Positions 17,670 to 26,703 of a DNA stretch of 64,000 nucleotides are shown here, one piece after another. Position numbers and translations under genes: made by a program. Position 1 is the stretch's first letter; each line of letters begins with the position of its first letter. The DNA is from CAVPXC01 sp963709505 (GTDB taxonomy: Bacteria; Chloroflexota; Anaerolineae; JAAEKA01): positions 62,001 through 126,000 of the forward strand of contig CAVPXC010000020.1 of assembly GCA_963709505.1 (NCBI GenBank), in the 5' to 3' direction. Under the pieces are notes generated by a model. It saw nothing but the letters and a program-made list of their open reading frames with translations, was not told the DNA's origin and made no database searches.

Positions 17670-19850
17670 ATGATCTTATCCGCTCAGAATCCGCGCTTGC
17701 GGCTTGATCTACTGTTGGCTCTCCTGGCCGGCTCAGGTGCTGCCATCGTTTACTTTCTTGGCTCGGCGCCGGGCGTGCTCTTTGGCGACGGCGGCGAGCT
17801 GCAATTTGCCGCCTGGACGGCCGGCCTGCCGCATCCCACCGGCTATCCGCTGTACATGACGCTTGGCTGGGCATGGTCGCACCTGCTCGATGCGGCCGCC
17901 CTCGCACCGCCGGCGCGCGCCATGACGCTGTTGTCGGTACTGTTTGGCGGGCTTGCAGTGGGTTTGACCTACCTGCTGGCTCGCGCCTTGATCGATTTGG
18001 GTCTGCCGCAGGCTTCACCTGTGCTGCAACGCCTGGCAGCCCTGCTAGCCGCATTGACCTTTGCCTTCACCCCTACGTTCTGGAGCCAGGCCGTCGTGAC
18101 TGAGGTGTACACGCTGCATGCGGCTTTTGTGGCGCTCATTTTGTGGCTGGTGTTGCTGTGGAGGGTGGAGAGTGTAGAGTGCAGAGTGAAGAGTGAAGGG
18201 TGGATCCCCCGAGTTCGCGGAGTGGAGAGTGCTTCGCTCGGGCCGGTCTGTGCGCAGCCTCCTGGCGGAGCACCCCGGAGGGGCGAAGGGACCGACCGAG
18301 CCCCATCTGGCCGCATCGACCCTTTGCTTGCCGCCCTAGCCCTAACATTCGGCCTCAGCCTGGCCCATCATCGCACAACTCTCCTCCTGGCGCCGTTTGT
18401 GCTGGGGTTTCTTGCCTGGCAGGCGCCGGCAGGCTATTGGCGCCACCACAGGCGTGACATCCTCTGGATGGCTTTGCTGGCTTTGGCTCCGCTGCTGCTG
18501 TACTTCTATGTCCCGCTGCGCGCAAACGCCACGCCCTATTTGACGATGACAATCCAGCCGGGCCAGCCCGTTTCGCTGCTCGATCGCTCGCCGGCCGGTT
18601 TGATTAGCTACCTGCTCGGCCGCGGCTTCGCCGGCGAGCTGCAAAGCCTGTCTGCAGCCCTCACTGCGACGCCCGGCCTGTTGGGCCGCTTCGCCGCCGA
18701 GTTGACGCCGCTGGGCGCCGGTCTGGCCATGCTGGGTGTCGGCGTCTTGATCGCCCGCCGCCGCTGGGGCCTCCTCTGGCTGACCGGCGGCAGCTTTGCG
18801 GCTCTAACCGCCTTCAACCTCTTTTACACCATCGGCGACATCGCCGTCTTCTACGTCCCATCATACCTCATTGCCTGCACTTGGGTCGGCGTCGCCATGG
18901 CTTGGTTGACGAGCCTGATACGCATCCCCCGTCCCGTCTCGCAGTCCCCCTCCGAGGTACAAGAAATCCAACCCACCTCCAAACAAACGACAACAGGAAG
19001 CAGCGGAAATCCATCGGGTACCTTCCCATTCGCTGTCCTCCCATTCGTTGTGATATTTCTTCTCCTCCCCACCTACCTCTTCGTCAGCCACGCCGCGTCC
19101 CTCGATCGCAGCCAGGATACCCGCGCTCAGGACTGGTGGGATGCCCTGCTAGCTGCCAACCCGCCGCAGGGCGCAATGCTCATCAGCAACGACCGCGACG
19201 AGATGATGCCGCTGTGGTACATGCAGCAAGTCGAAGGCCGGCGCCCCGATCTGGCCGGCGTCTTTCCCCTGCTGCTGACCGGCGAAGGCTCCGCTCCGCT
19301 GCGCTCCGAGACTTCGTGGGCCACCATCGGCCAGGCGGTGGATAGCGCGCTGGCCACCGGCCGGCCCGTTAGCCTGATCAAGCCCATGCCCGGTTTGGAG
19401 ATCAAAGCTCAGCTTGGCCCGCCCGGCGCCGCCGGGCTCACCCCGGTGCTCGGTCCAGCCGTCACCGGCCCACCCGCTCACCCCCAGGATGTTATCATCG
19501 GCGACGAGGTCCGGCTGATTGGCTACACCGGCGAGCCGGGAACCGTCCAGCCGGGGCAGTCCCTGGCCATCGACTTGTACTGGCAACCGCTACGCACGCT
19601 GCCGGCCAACTACACCAGCTTCGTGCAATTGCTATCGCCTGACGGCAACAAGGTCGCCCAGAGCGACCATCTCGTCGGCGGCGAGTATTATCCAACCGGC
19701 CTCTGGCAGCCTGGCGAGACGCTGCTCGATCGCCACACACTGGACGTGCCGGACAGCGCGCCGCCTGGTCCATACCGGCTGTTCGTTGGCCTGTATGAGC
19801 TTGTTGATGGCGAGGCGCGAACGGTAGGTGGAGTGATGGTGAATGGGTAA
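17670..19850 (+). CDS. DUF2723 (TMEM260-like) membrane glycosyltransferase
   Basis: This 726-residue protein has the DUF2723 signature FGDGGELQFAAWTAGLPHPT followed by GYPLY (about residues 32-55). DUF2723 relatives include eukaryotic TMEM260, a protein O-mannosyltransferase, so transfer of a sugar from a lipid carrier is plausible. Further features are SLAHHRTT, several helices to about residue 480, a soluble segment with ISNDRDEMMPLWYMQ, and a C-terminal beta domain (PGQSLAIDLYWQP, FVQLLSPDG, PPGPYRLFVGLYEL). A heptad array and GC-rich repeat patch (18160-18310) are translated in frame as a long loop after an early helix, and a second low-complexity stretch lies at 18925-19020. Both look like insertions relative to the family. 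Confidence 0.8.
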   Translation: MILSAQNPRLRLDLLLALLAGSGAAIVYFLGSAPGVLFGDGGELQFAAWTAGLPHPTGYPLYMTLGWAWSHLLDAAALAPPARAMTLLSVLFGGLAVGLTYLLARALIDLGLPQASPVLQRLAALLAALTFAFTPTFWSQAVVTEVYTLHAAFVALILWLVLLWRVESVECRVKSEGWIPRVRGVESASLGPVCAQPPGGAPRRGEGTDRAPSGRIDPLLAALALTFGLSLAHHRTTLLLAPFVLGFLAWQAPAGYWRHHRRDILWMALLALAPLLLYFYVPLRANATPYLTMTIQPGQPVSLLDRSPAGLISYLLGRGFAGELQSLSAALTATPGLLGRFAAELTPLGAGLAMLGVGVLIARRRWGLLWLTGGSFAALTAFNLFYTIGDIAVFYVPSYLIACTWVGVAMAWLTSLIRIPRPVSQSPSEVQEIQPTSKQTTTGSSGNPSGTFPFAVLPFVVIFLLLPTYLFVSHAASLDRSQDTRAQDWWDALLAANPPQGAMLISNDRDEMMPLWYMQQVEGRRPDLAGVFPLLLTGEGSAPLRSETSWATIGQAVDSALATGRPVSLIKPMPGLEIKAQLGPPGAAGLTPVLGPAVTGPPAHPQDVIIGDEVRLIGYTGEPGTVQPGQSLAIDLYWQPLRTLPANYTSFVQLLSPDGNKVAQSDHLVGGEYYPTGLWQPGETLLDRHTLDVPDSAPPGPYRLFVGLYELVDGEARTVGGVMVNG
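18160..18204. repeat. Heptad tandem array (GGAGAGT type) inside a coding region
   Basis: Six 7-bp units (ggagggt, ggagagt, gtagagt, gcagagt, gaagagt, gaagggt) plus gga lie within the DUF2723 gene at 17670. They are read as a hydrophilic loop. A GC-rich patch with words related to those at 9840-9885 follows directly. Confidence 0.82.
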
Positions 19851-20380
19851 GTCCAGTCAGGCCGCGCCAAGGCCATGAATTGCATCTCCCCCGCCGTCCC
19901 CGAGGTTCCCGCCGAGGTCGATCGTTATCGCCGCCTCGTGGGATTTCTGCTGGGTTTCGCCTTAGGCTTGGTGTACACGCTGGAATGGACCGAAACTGAC
20001 CACGATCGCTTCATCTCACGATTCCCTCGTTTTCAAAACGGCTTCGCCACACAGAACACGCGGTCTATTCTATTCACCGATTGCTGAATTTGCAAAGATC
20101 GGACACAGCTGCCCGTGATTCCAGGCGCTTTTTGGTCGCCGCTTTTCCGGCCTCGCTGTGCACCACTTGCTCGACCCGAGTGGGCTTTTGGCGGCTACTC
20201 ACCACTGCCTATGTTTTGACGGACAAGGTCTTCGCTTATACAATACCGCTGTCAATCGGGTGACCCCAGGTGCTTAAACGCGCCAGCGGACTCCCCACTG
20301 CGCGGGGCCATGCCATGTCGTTATTGTGACGACTCCGCTTTCTGTTTTTCGGCCTTCTCCCTTCCAAAGAGGTATCACTT
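19851..20380. other. 530-bp intergenic stretch, no supported gene
   Basis: No convincing coding sequence, RNA gene or repeat array was seen. Short open frames here (for example 19875-20087) lack a ribosome-binding site and recognisable sequence. A run of AG-rich bases (aaagaggt) just before 20381 serves as ribosome-binding site for the next gene. Confidence 0.5.
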
Positions 20381-20848
20381 ATGGGACTTCGTGACACGTT
20401 AACAGGCGTCGTGAGCAGCCTTTTGCTGGAGCGGCCGTTCAAGAACAAAGACATGGCCGAGATCGCTCAAGAGATGAATTTATCCGGCGGCCGGCTGAAA
20501 CGCACTTTTGCTGCAGCCAAGGACAACCCGGACAACCGCCGGCTGCTGAGCCACATCGTGGGCATGGAGCGTTGGGGGCAGAGCCGGCTGGGCGTCGCCC
20601 TTGGCGAACCCTTGACCATGGACGAGTACGACGGCTACCGGCCGCCACCCCAGGCAACCTGGCCCGCCTTGCAGGACGCCTTCTCCGAGACGCGCCAACA
20701 GACCGTAGCCTTGATCCAGCAGTTGGGTCAGACCCATGTCGCCAACATCAAGGTGCCGCACAACCAATTCGGCCCGCTCAGCGTGCGCAGTTGGCTACGC
20801 TACCTGGAGCTGCACGCCAATCTGGAGGCAAAGAAGCTGAAATCGTGA
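20381..20848 (+). CDS. DinB-superfamily protein
   Basis: This 155-residue protein fits the DinB/YfiT four-helix-bundle superfamily of metal-dependent proteins. The pattern HIVGMERWGQSRLGVALGEP (about residues 53-72) matches the superfamily's first metal-ligand helix, and WLRYLELHANLE near the C-terminus matches the last one, with likely His ligands at H53 and in LELHAN. The N-terminal part is a short helical extension (MAEIAQEMNLSGGRLKRT). It overlaps ferrochelatase by four bases (GTGA), so the two are translationally coupled. The chemical role is unknown; members act as bacillithiol or mycothiol-dependent transferases or are uncharacterised. Confidence 0.7.
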   Translation: MGLRDTLTGVVSSLLLERPFKNKDMAEIAQEMNLSGGRLKRTFAAAKDNPDNRRLLSHIVGMERWGQSRLGVALGEPLTMDEYDGYRPPPQATWPALQDAFSETRQQTVALIQQLGQTHVANIKVPHNQFGPLSVRSWLRYLELHANLEAKKLKS

Positions 20849-21891
20849 CAACACGCACCGGCGTACTGCTTGTCAACACCGGCTCCCCCGACTCGCCTGA
20901 AGTGCCCGACGTCCGGCGCTACCTCGGCCAGTTCCTGATGGACGGCCGGGTGCTTGATATGCCGTGGCCTTTGCGGAAGCTAATCGTCAGTGGCATCATT
21001 CTGCCCTTACGCCCCAAGCGCTCGGCGGGGGCCTATCGGGCGATCTGGTGGCCCGAGGGCTCACCGCAGGTCGTTCTGAGCCAGCGGCTGGCGGAGAGCT
21101 TGCAGGCTGCAACCCCCATGCCCGTGGCGCTTGCTATGCGCTACGGCAACCCGTCCATTGAAAACGGATTGACCGCGCTGGTGCAGCGCGACGCAAGTGA
21201 AGTGCTGTTGATCCCGCTGTTTCCTCACCACGCGATGTCCACCACGGAATCGGTGGTCGAGGAGACAAAGGCCGTGTTGGCCCAGCTGAGACCGGGGATG
21301 TCTCTGCGCGTTCTGCCGCCTTTCTACGACAATCCCTTATACCTCGACGCACTGATCGCCAGCGCCCAGTCCTACCTGGCGCAAAGGTACGATCACTTGC
21401 TCTTCAGCTACCATGGCCTGCCAGAGCGCCACCTCCGCAAGACTGACCCCACCGGGAGCCATTGCCTGCGAGTTGCCAGCTGTTGCACCACTCCCAGCCC
21501 TGCACACGCCACCTGCTATCGCCACCAGGTGCTGACGACGACCGAGTTGTTCGTCCATCGCTCGGGTGTGCCAGCCGACAAAACCTCGGTCGCCTTCCAG
21601 AGCCGCCTGGGCCGCGACACTTGGCTGCAACCCTCCACAGCTGGCGAGCTGGCGCGGCTGGCACAGACCGGCGTGCAGCGGCTGCTTGTGCTCTGTCCGG
21701 CCTTCGTCGCCGACTGCCTGGAGACTCTCGAGGAGATCGGGCACGCCGGCCGTGAGACCTTCCTGGCGGCCGGCGGCGAGTCGTTCACGCTGATTCCTGC
21801 GCTCAACGACCAGGTCCAGTGGGTGACAGCGTTAAAACAGTTGATCGAGACTGCCCCGAGCTACGTTACGCCGATTGCCCCGGAGGAATAA
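20845..21891 (+). CDS. hemH: Ferrochelatase
   Basis: This 348-residue enzyme inserts iron into porphyrin in heme synthesis. Family motifs are GVLLVNTGSPDSPEVPDVR near the start, IPLFPHHAMSTTES, the active-site SYHGLPERH (about residue 189), FQSRLGRDTWLQPST, and the C-terminal PAFVADCLETLEEI with LNDQ. The start is the GTG at 20845, overlapping the stop of the DinB-like gene. The middle segment SHCLRVASCC...TCY is Cys-rich; some ferrochelatases bind a [2Fe-2S] cluster, but the spacing here does not settle that. No other heme gene is in the window. A strong terminator follows at 21956. Confidence 0.92.
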   Translation: MTTRTGVLLVNTGSPDSPEVPDVRRYLGQFLMDGRVLDMPWPLRKLIVSGIILPLRPKRSAGAYRAIWWPEGSPQVVLSQRLAESLQAATPMPVALAMRYGNPSIENGLTALVQRDASEVLLIPLFPHHAMSTTESVVEETKAVLAQLRPGMSLRVLPPFYDNPLYLDALIASAQSYLAQRYDHLLFSYHGLPERHLRKTDPTGSHCLRVASCCTTPSPAHATCYRHQVLTTTELFVHRSGVPADKTSVAFQSRLGRDTWLQPSTAGELARLAQTGVQRLLVLCPAFVADCLETLEEIGHAGRETFLAAGGESFTLIPALNDQVQWVTALKQLIETAPSYVTPIAPEE

Positions 21892-21955
21892 GCGTGTTGT
21901 CGGCCAGCGTGCTGCCCTGCCCGATACCATCGTGATCACGGGGAAACTACAACGC

Positions 21956-21998
21956 AAAAGCCCTGCCTGGTTCATTTTCGGCCAGGCAGGGCTTTTTT
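21956..21998. terminator. Bidirectional rho-independent terminator
   Basis: The inverted repeat aaaagccctgcctgg / ccaggcagggctttt with a loop of about 11 nt is followed by six T on the plus strand. It lies between the convergent hemH and serpin genes and can terminate both, with the better T-tract for hemH. Confidence 0.9.
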
Positions 21999-22019
21999 CA
22001 TTACACCAAGGACCGATCC

Positions 22020-23195
22020 CTACGTCTCCGGTGCTGTAGGATCGACAACCCGTCCTAGGAACAAGATGCTGCCAGTAGCGTTGTCGCGTATCAGGAAAAG
22101 GAAGGGATGGTCGGCTCGAAAGACAGGGGACGGTGGCGGCATGCTTCTCAACCCCATCACGACCGCGGTGGCCGCTGCGGCCTCGGTGCCCTCCTCGTTG
22201 ACGTCGACAAAGGCTTTGTGCAACACCGCCGTGATGCACAGCATAGCCTTCCCGTCCAAACCCGCAAAGTTAGCCCTCCCTTCGTCGAAGGCGTCAGTCA
22301 TGCCCATCGCTTTCAATACTTCGTCCAGGCGGAACGCAGCGCTGAGTTTAAACCTGGGCAAAAAGACCTCTACCCTGGTCTCCCACAGGCGCTTGGTCCA
22401 GTGCTCCAGGGCATCGGGGGTTAGCCGGGCCTCCAGCGCTGCCAGGCCGTCGACGGTTCGGGGTAACAGCACGATCATCGACAGCGCGCCGCCCACATAC
22501 AGCAGCTCCAGAATCTGCAGGTCGTCGCTCTCGCCATAGCCACACTCCAGCTTCTGTGCCATCATGGGGACAGTGACGCGCTTGCCGGACAGCAGCGAAA
22601 AATCCGCATCCCGGGTGCTGGCTTTTTCGAACTGGCTTGCCCAGTTGCCCTTAAAGAAGATCGCATTCGTCAGCACCAGGCGGGTCAGCGTATTGATGAT
22701 GTCGGGCGGAATCAGATCTTGGATCTTCTCGTTGGTCTCCTGCTCGACCCAGGCATTGATCTGCTGGCGGGCTGCTTCCGGGTCACGATAATCCACGGCG
22801 GTGAGCGATACGCCGTAGTTGACCTTGACCAGATCGAAGAACGAGTCAAGAAAAGGATAGTCGACGTGCGGCCAGAGTGCGTTGGCGACGCTAAGCTGGA
22901 CGTCGCCGCCAGCCTGGATGTCCCTGAGCAGCGCCTCCAGCCTGGCAAAAGCAGGATGCAGCGCCTCCTGAGGCAGTAAGAAGTGCAACACATCGGCCAT
23001 CTGGGCCTCGGTGACACCGCGCGCGCCGGCGTAGGTCATGGCAAGGGCGGTCGAGATGCTGTAGGAAGAGAAGAACAGATTGCCATCCTCCTGGCGCAGT
23101 TGTTGGTAGAGATCGAGGGCATAAGCGGTGTTGCCCTCGATGAGTGTTCTCGCGCCGGCATCGATCGCGTTGTTGGTAGAAACGGGCTGGGTCAT
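22020..23195 (-). CDS. Serpin (serine protease inhibitor), Arg at P1
   Basis: This 391-residue serpin covers the full fold. Family motifs include NLFFSSYSISTALAMTYAGA, TNAIFFKGNWASQF, FLPRFKLSAAF, and the hinge EEGTEAAAATAVV followed by the C-terminal DHPFLFLIRDNATGSILFLGRV. Counting 17 residues from the first hinge Glu places P1 at Arg and P1' at Ser (GLR-SM), which predicts inhibition of trypsin-like proteases. The small-residue hinge predicts a working inhibitory loop. No secretion signal is evident from ATG 23195, so it may act in the cytoplasm. The start is supported by GGAGG five bases upstream. Neighbours give no clue to the target protease. Confidence 0.93.
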   Translation of the reverse strand: MTQPVSTNNAIDAGARTLIEGNTAYALDLYQQLRQEDGNLFFSSYSISTALAMTYAGARGVTEAQMADVLHFLLPQEALHPAFARLEALLRDIQAGGDVQLSVANALWPHVDYPFLDSFFDLVKVNYGVSLTAVDYRDPEAARQQINAWVEQETNEKIQDLIPPDIINTLTRLVLTNAIFFKGNWASQFEKASTRDADFSLLSGKRVTVPMMAQKLECGYGESDDLQILELLYVGGALSMIVLLPRTVDGLAALEARLTPDALEHWTKRLWETRVEVFLPRFKLSAAFRLDEVLKAMGMTDAFDEGRANFAGLDGKAMLCITAVLHKAFVDVNEEGTEAAAATAVVMGLRSMPPPSPVFRADHPFLFLIRDNATGSILFLGRVVDPTAPET

Positions 23196-23242
23196 ATCAG
23201 CCTCCATCGGTATGCTGTAGAGTGAGAAGGACTCCCTGCCCT

Positions 23243-24731
23243 TCATCCGTCGTACGCATGGGTGAGCGCCTGGCGGTGGCCGTCTGGCGCGCCCGCCTGC
23301 GTATGGCCATCATGGCTAGCCGAATCTGGCCCGAGCTCCTGCCCATCTGCCGGATGAGCTGTGAAGGCCTGTAGGGCAGCAAACTCGGCGTGGAAGGCGT
23401 CGACGATGCTTTCGGGGTCGGGAACGAGCTTGGCGTTGGTCATCACGCCGACTACCACCTCGCCCACGTAGCTGAAAATGCTGATCCCCAGCCCGATGCC
23501 GGCCGTCTGCGGCACCCAGAAGTTGACCTGCCGGATGGGGTTGCCAGCCAGATACAGCCTGTGGCGCGGGCCGACGACGTTGGTCATCACCGCCGAGGTC
23601 TTGCTGGTGAAGAACTTGACCACCAGGCGCTCGATCTGGATGGGTGTCATGCCGATGGTCGACACGATGCCGTACAGAGCGTAAGCCTCTGGCGTGTGCT
23701 TGAGCTGATCCATGCGCCGCTTGAGCTCGTGCAGCCTGCCCAGCGGATCGGTCAGGCCCACGGGCAAAGCCAACACTACCAAGCCGAAGTGGTTGCCCAG
23801 CTTCTCCAGCGCCTCCTCGGCCGAACGGATATCTACCGGCACCATGGCCCGCACGTCGATGCCGTCGACGGACTGGCCTCTCCCTTGCATGTAACGCCGC
23901 AAGGCGCCGGCCACCGAGGCCAGGATCACGTCGTTGACGGTTCCACCTGTCGCCCGCCCCACTGCCTTGACCTGGTCCAACGGCAGCGGCTGCGACCAGG
24001 CCGTGCGTCGCGCGACGCTTAGCTCACCCTTGAGCAGCGTTCGCGAAGTCGGGCAGCAACAGCGTCACGCGCGCCAAAGAGGTTGCCAGACCCACAGCGG
24101 TTTGGGCCATCCCTGCGGCGCGTGTCGGGTTCCGCAGTAGATCGACACTGCCGTTCGCCACCTCACGCGTCGTGGACACGGCCAGGCGTGCTGGACGTAG
24201 CATAGTAGACGCAAGCCCCCGCGACAGCCGCTTCTGGCTGGGCTGCGGCGCAGGCCAGGGAGCATCCGCCTTGTCGTCGCACAAGGAGAGCAGCACGTGC
24301 ATCAAGGCGATGCCGTCGGCGATCGAGTGATGCAGCCGGCAGAAGAGCACACACCCCTCGCCATAGTTCTCAACCAGGTGAAATTGCCACAGCGGCCGGG
24401 AGAGATCGAGCGGTGTGCTGGCCAGGTCGTTCACCACCACCTTGAGCGCTGCCAAATCCCCAGGAGCCGGCAAGGCAATGCGGTGTAAATGGGACTCCAG
24501 CTCGAAATTCGGATCCGTTTCCCAATAGTGCTGGTGCAGAGAGAGCCTGGGCGTTACAACTCGCTGCTTGAAACGTTCGAAGCGCAAGAGCCTGTGTTCG
24601 ACCGTGGCCTTGAGGCGTTCATACTCCATGGGCCGGTCGAACTCGAAGAACCCCGCAATCATCATCGGGTTGGTGGGGCTTTCCATCTGAAACCAACCCG
24701 CATCTGCGTTAGACATTGGTTGTCGAGACAT
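23243..24731 (-). CDS. WS/DGAT wax ester synthase/diacylglycerol acyltransferase, frameshifted
   Basis: The first frame (24731 to about 24025) holds the acyltransferase N-half with LSNADAGW-like start (MSNADAGWFQMESPTNPM) and the catalytic HHSIADG. The second frame (to 23243) holds the C-half with GGTVNDVILASVAGALRRY, VPVDIR, LGNHFG and NVVGP. Both halves are well conserved, so one indel near 24025 is likely a sequence error. The enzyme joins acyl-CoA to alcohols or diacylglycerol, giving storage lipids or wax esters. The last 35 residues are His/Gly/Asp-rich and unlike the family, extending toward the serpin gene 47 bp away. Both genes are on the minus strand. Confidence 0.85.
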
Positions 24732-24799
24732 CGTCTGTTCCTTTCCGGTCTCCGAAACTTACACAAATCTACCATTGCTGGACCCGTCATGCGAGCCGG

Positions 24800-26014
24800 T
24801 CAGGTAGATCGCCGTTCGGTTCCTGCTTCAGTGAGAACCGCCTGGAGCCCAGGACTTACACTCTCTCCACAGGCGTAGCTTCCCGCGGAACTCGCGGTAG
24901 TCCATGCGGCCAGGTTCAACGCCGCATTCAGATCGCGGCCCATGACCAGGCCGCAACGGTCACAAGTGTACGTGCGCTCGCCCAAGGCCATCTCGGTCCT
25001 GACCTGACCGCACGACGAGCACCGCTTGGTCGAGGGGTAGAAACGGTTGGCGACGACGACGATGCAGCCATACCAGGCGCCCTTGTAGGTCAATTGCCGT
25101 CGAAACTCGGCCATCCCCACGTCGGAGATGGCCTGGGCCAGATGATGGTTCTGCAACATGCCGCGCACATTCAGGTCTTCCACCACCACGACTGACTTGG
25201 TTTTCGCCAGCCGGATGGTGGCCTGGTGGAGCGCGTTCTGACGCACGTTGGCGACGCGGCGGTGCGCCTGTGCCATCTGCTTGACCGCCTTCGCCCGGTT
25301 GGCGCTGCCCTTTTGCCGCCGCGAGACGCAGCGCTGCCGCCGGCGGAGCTTAGCCAGGTCGCGGCGCAGCGCCCTGGGGTTCTCGACGACCATCCCGTCG
25401 CTCACGGTGGCCAGCGCCGCGATCCCCAGATCGACGCCGGCCACGGGCTTGCCGACGGCGACGACCGGGTCGGGTAGCTCCATCTCGCCCTGGAGCGAGA
25501 CAAACCAACGGCCCGCCTGTTCGCTGACCGTTGCGCTCAGGATACGAACCCCGCTTAAGGGAAGGTAGCCGCGCTCCTTCAGCCGTAGACGGCCCAGGCG
25601 AGGGAGTTGGATCGCATCGTCGAACACCCGGATGACGCCGGTGAGGCGGAAGCTGCCGCGCCCGCGCTTCTTGGACTTGAAGCGGGGATAGCCAGCCTTG
25701 ACCGGCTTGCCCGCCTTCTTCTCGCGTAAACGCCGAAAGAAATGATCGAACGCCTGGTCGAGGTTGCGCAGCGCCTCTTGCGGCGCACACTTGGACACCT
25801 GGTACATCCACCCGAGATCGGTCTGCTTGAGTGCATTCAGCTCCCGATGCAGATCAATTGCGGTTGGCGTCTTCTGACCGGCTTTGAAGGCCGCGATCTT
25901 GCGCGCCAAGCCCCAGTTGTAGGCATAGCGCGCCGCGCCAGCGTGTCTGGCGCAGGCTGTGCGCTGCGCATCGTTCAAGTCGAGTTCGGTCCTGAAAGCC
26001 CGCTGCGCGATCAT
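24800..26014 (-). CDS. tnpB: TnpB-like RNA-guided nuclease of IS607/IS605 element
   Basis: This 404-residue TnpB is intact. It has the OrfB helix-turn-helix N-terminus (RTELDLNDAQR, ARYAYNWGLA), the RuvC catalytic acids in GVDLGI, VVVEDLNVRGM and GRDLNAALNL, and the zinc finger CSSCGQ...CDRCG. Such proteins are RNA-guided DNA nucleases whose guide is transcribed from the element's end, probably across the 3' end of this gene near 24780-24850. It overlaps the upstream recombinase gene by four bases (ATGA). The long C-terminus after the last acid (about 35 residues) shows no known motif. With the recombinase it marks an IS607-type element. Confidence 0.93.
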   Translation of the reverse strand: MIAQRAFRTELDLNDAQRTACARHAGAARYAYNWGLARKIAAFKAGQKTPTAIDLHRELNALKQTDLGWMYQVSKCAPQEALRNLDQAFDHFFRRLREKKAGKPVKAGYPRFKSKKRGRGSFRLTGVIRVFDDAIQLPRLGRLRLKERGYLPLSGVRILSATVSEQAGRWFVSLQGEMELPDPVVAVGKPVAGVDLGIAALATVSDGMVVENPRALRRDLAKLRRRQRCVSRRQKGSANRAKAVKQMAQAHRRVANVRQNALHQATIRLAKTKSVVVVEDLNVRGMLQNHHLAQAISDVGMAEFRRQLTYKGAWYGCIVVVANRFYPSTKRCSSCGQVRTEMALGERTYTCDRCGLVMGRDLNAALNLAAWTTASSAGSYACGESVSPGLQAVLTEAGTERRST

Positions 26015-26666
26015 AGCTGCTCCACCGCGGTGCGTAAGGCCTCAATCATTTGGCGGTTCTGGTCGCTGCGGCTGTTATACAGCCGGGCCGAGAAGACCGT
26101 GATGATCTCCAGCACATCTTGCGTGAGTTCTTCCTCGAAGCTTGCCGGCTGCTGACCTTGGTTGATGATCACTATCTCGGTGTTGGTCAGCTCGCACAGT
26201 GAGAAGACGATTTCCGACCCAAAGCGCAACAACCGGTCCTTGTGCGTCAGGACCAACCGGCCCACCTCGCCTGCGCCAATCCGCTTGATCAACTGCTGCA
26301 GGCCGCGCTTGTGATAGTTCAGACCTGAGCCAAAGTCCTGGATGACCTCGTAGCTCCAGCCGTTGGCGGCGCAGAACGTCTCCAGCAAGGCTACCTGACG
26401 CGTCAGGTCGTCGCGCTGGTCGTGACTGGACACGCGAGCGTAGGCCACGGTCGGCCGGCTGGGTAAGCCACGGTCGGCCGGTTGGCCTTCGCGTACGCGG
26501 GGGCCAGCCGGCAGGCGCGGGCAACCCCGTTCAGTTTTGCCAGATCGTACCGTCGATGCCCATTGGGCGTGCGCTCGACCTCGATCTTACCGGCCGCTTC
26601 CCAGCGGCGCAGCGTCTCCTGCGAGACGCCGAGTTCTTTGGCTGCTTGTCCGATGCTCACTTTCAT
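26011..26666 (-). CDS. tnpA: IS607 serine recombinase TnpA, split by a 23-bp duplication
   Basis: The N-terminal frame (from ATG 26666) encodes a MerR-like helix-turn-helix (IGQAAKELGVSQETLRRWEA, then NGHRRYDLAKL). The C-terminal frame encodes the serine-recombinase domain (YARVSSHDQRDDLTRQ with the catalytic Ser, LVLTHKDRLLRFG). Between them a 23-bp unit is duplicated (26441-26463 and 26464-26486, core gccacggtcggccgg). Removing one copy restores a single frame reading KANRPTVAYARVSS, the normal junction of the family. The duplication therefore separates DNA-binding from catalytic domain, or is an assembly fault. The gene overlaps tnpB by four bases. Confidence 0.88.
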
Positions 26667-26674
26667 GGGTAAGC

Positions 26675-26703
26675 ATTATACTAGAAATGCCAAGAAAAGA
26701 CAA
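26675..26703 (-). promoter_or_regulatory. Predicted promoter of tnpA, near-leaderless
   Basis: On the minus strand TTGTCT, a 17-bp spacer and TATAAT are found. The -10 box ends 8 bp before the tnpA ATG at 26666, so transcription would start within about two bases of the codon. This would give a leaderless message. Confidence 0.6.

Larger units (their letters stand above)
24800..26666 (-). mobile_element. IS607-type element (tnpA + tnpB)
   Basis: A MerR-type HTH/serine-recombinase gene followed by tnpB is the layout of IS607-family elements. These lack terminal inverted repeats, so the ends cannot be set by eye; the coordinates given cover only the genes. The true element probably extends into 24732-24800 and 26667-26720. 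Confidence 0.8.

Noticed and set aside
19875..20087. A 70-residue protein after the DUF2723 gene
   Set aside because: No ribosome-binding site, no recognisable family and an unconvincing composition.
22107..22424. Plus-strand frames opposite the serpin gene
   Set aside because: They are antisense shadows of a well-supported gene.
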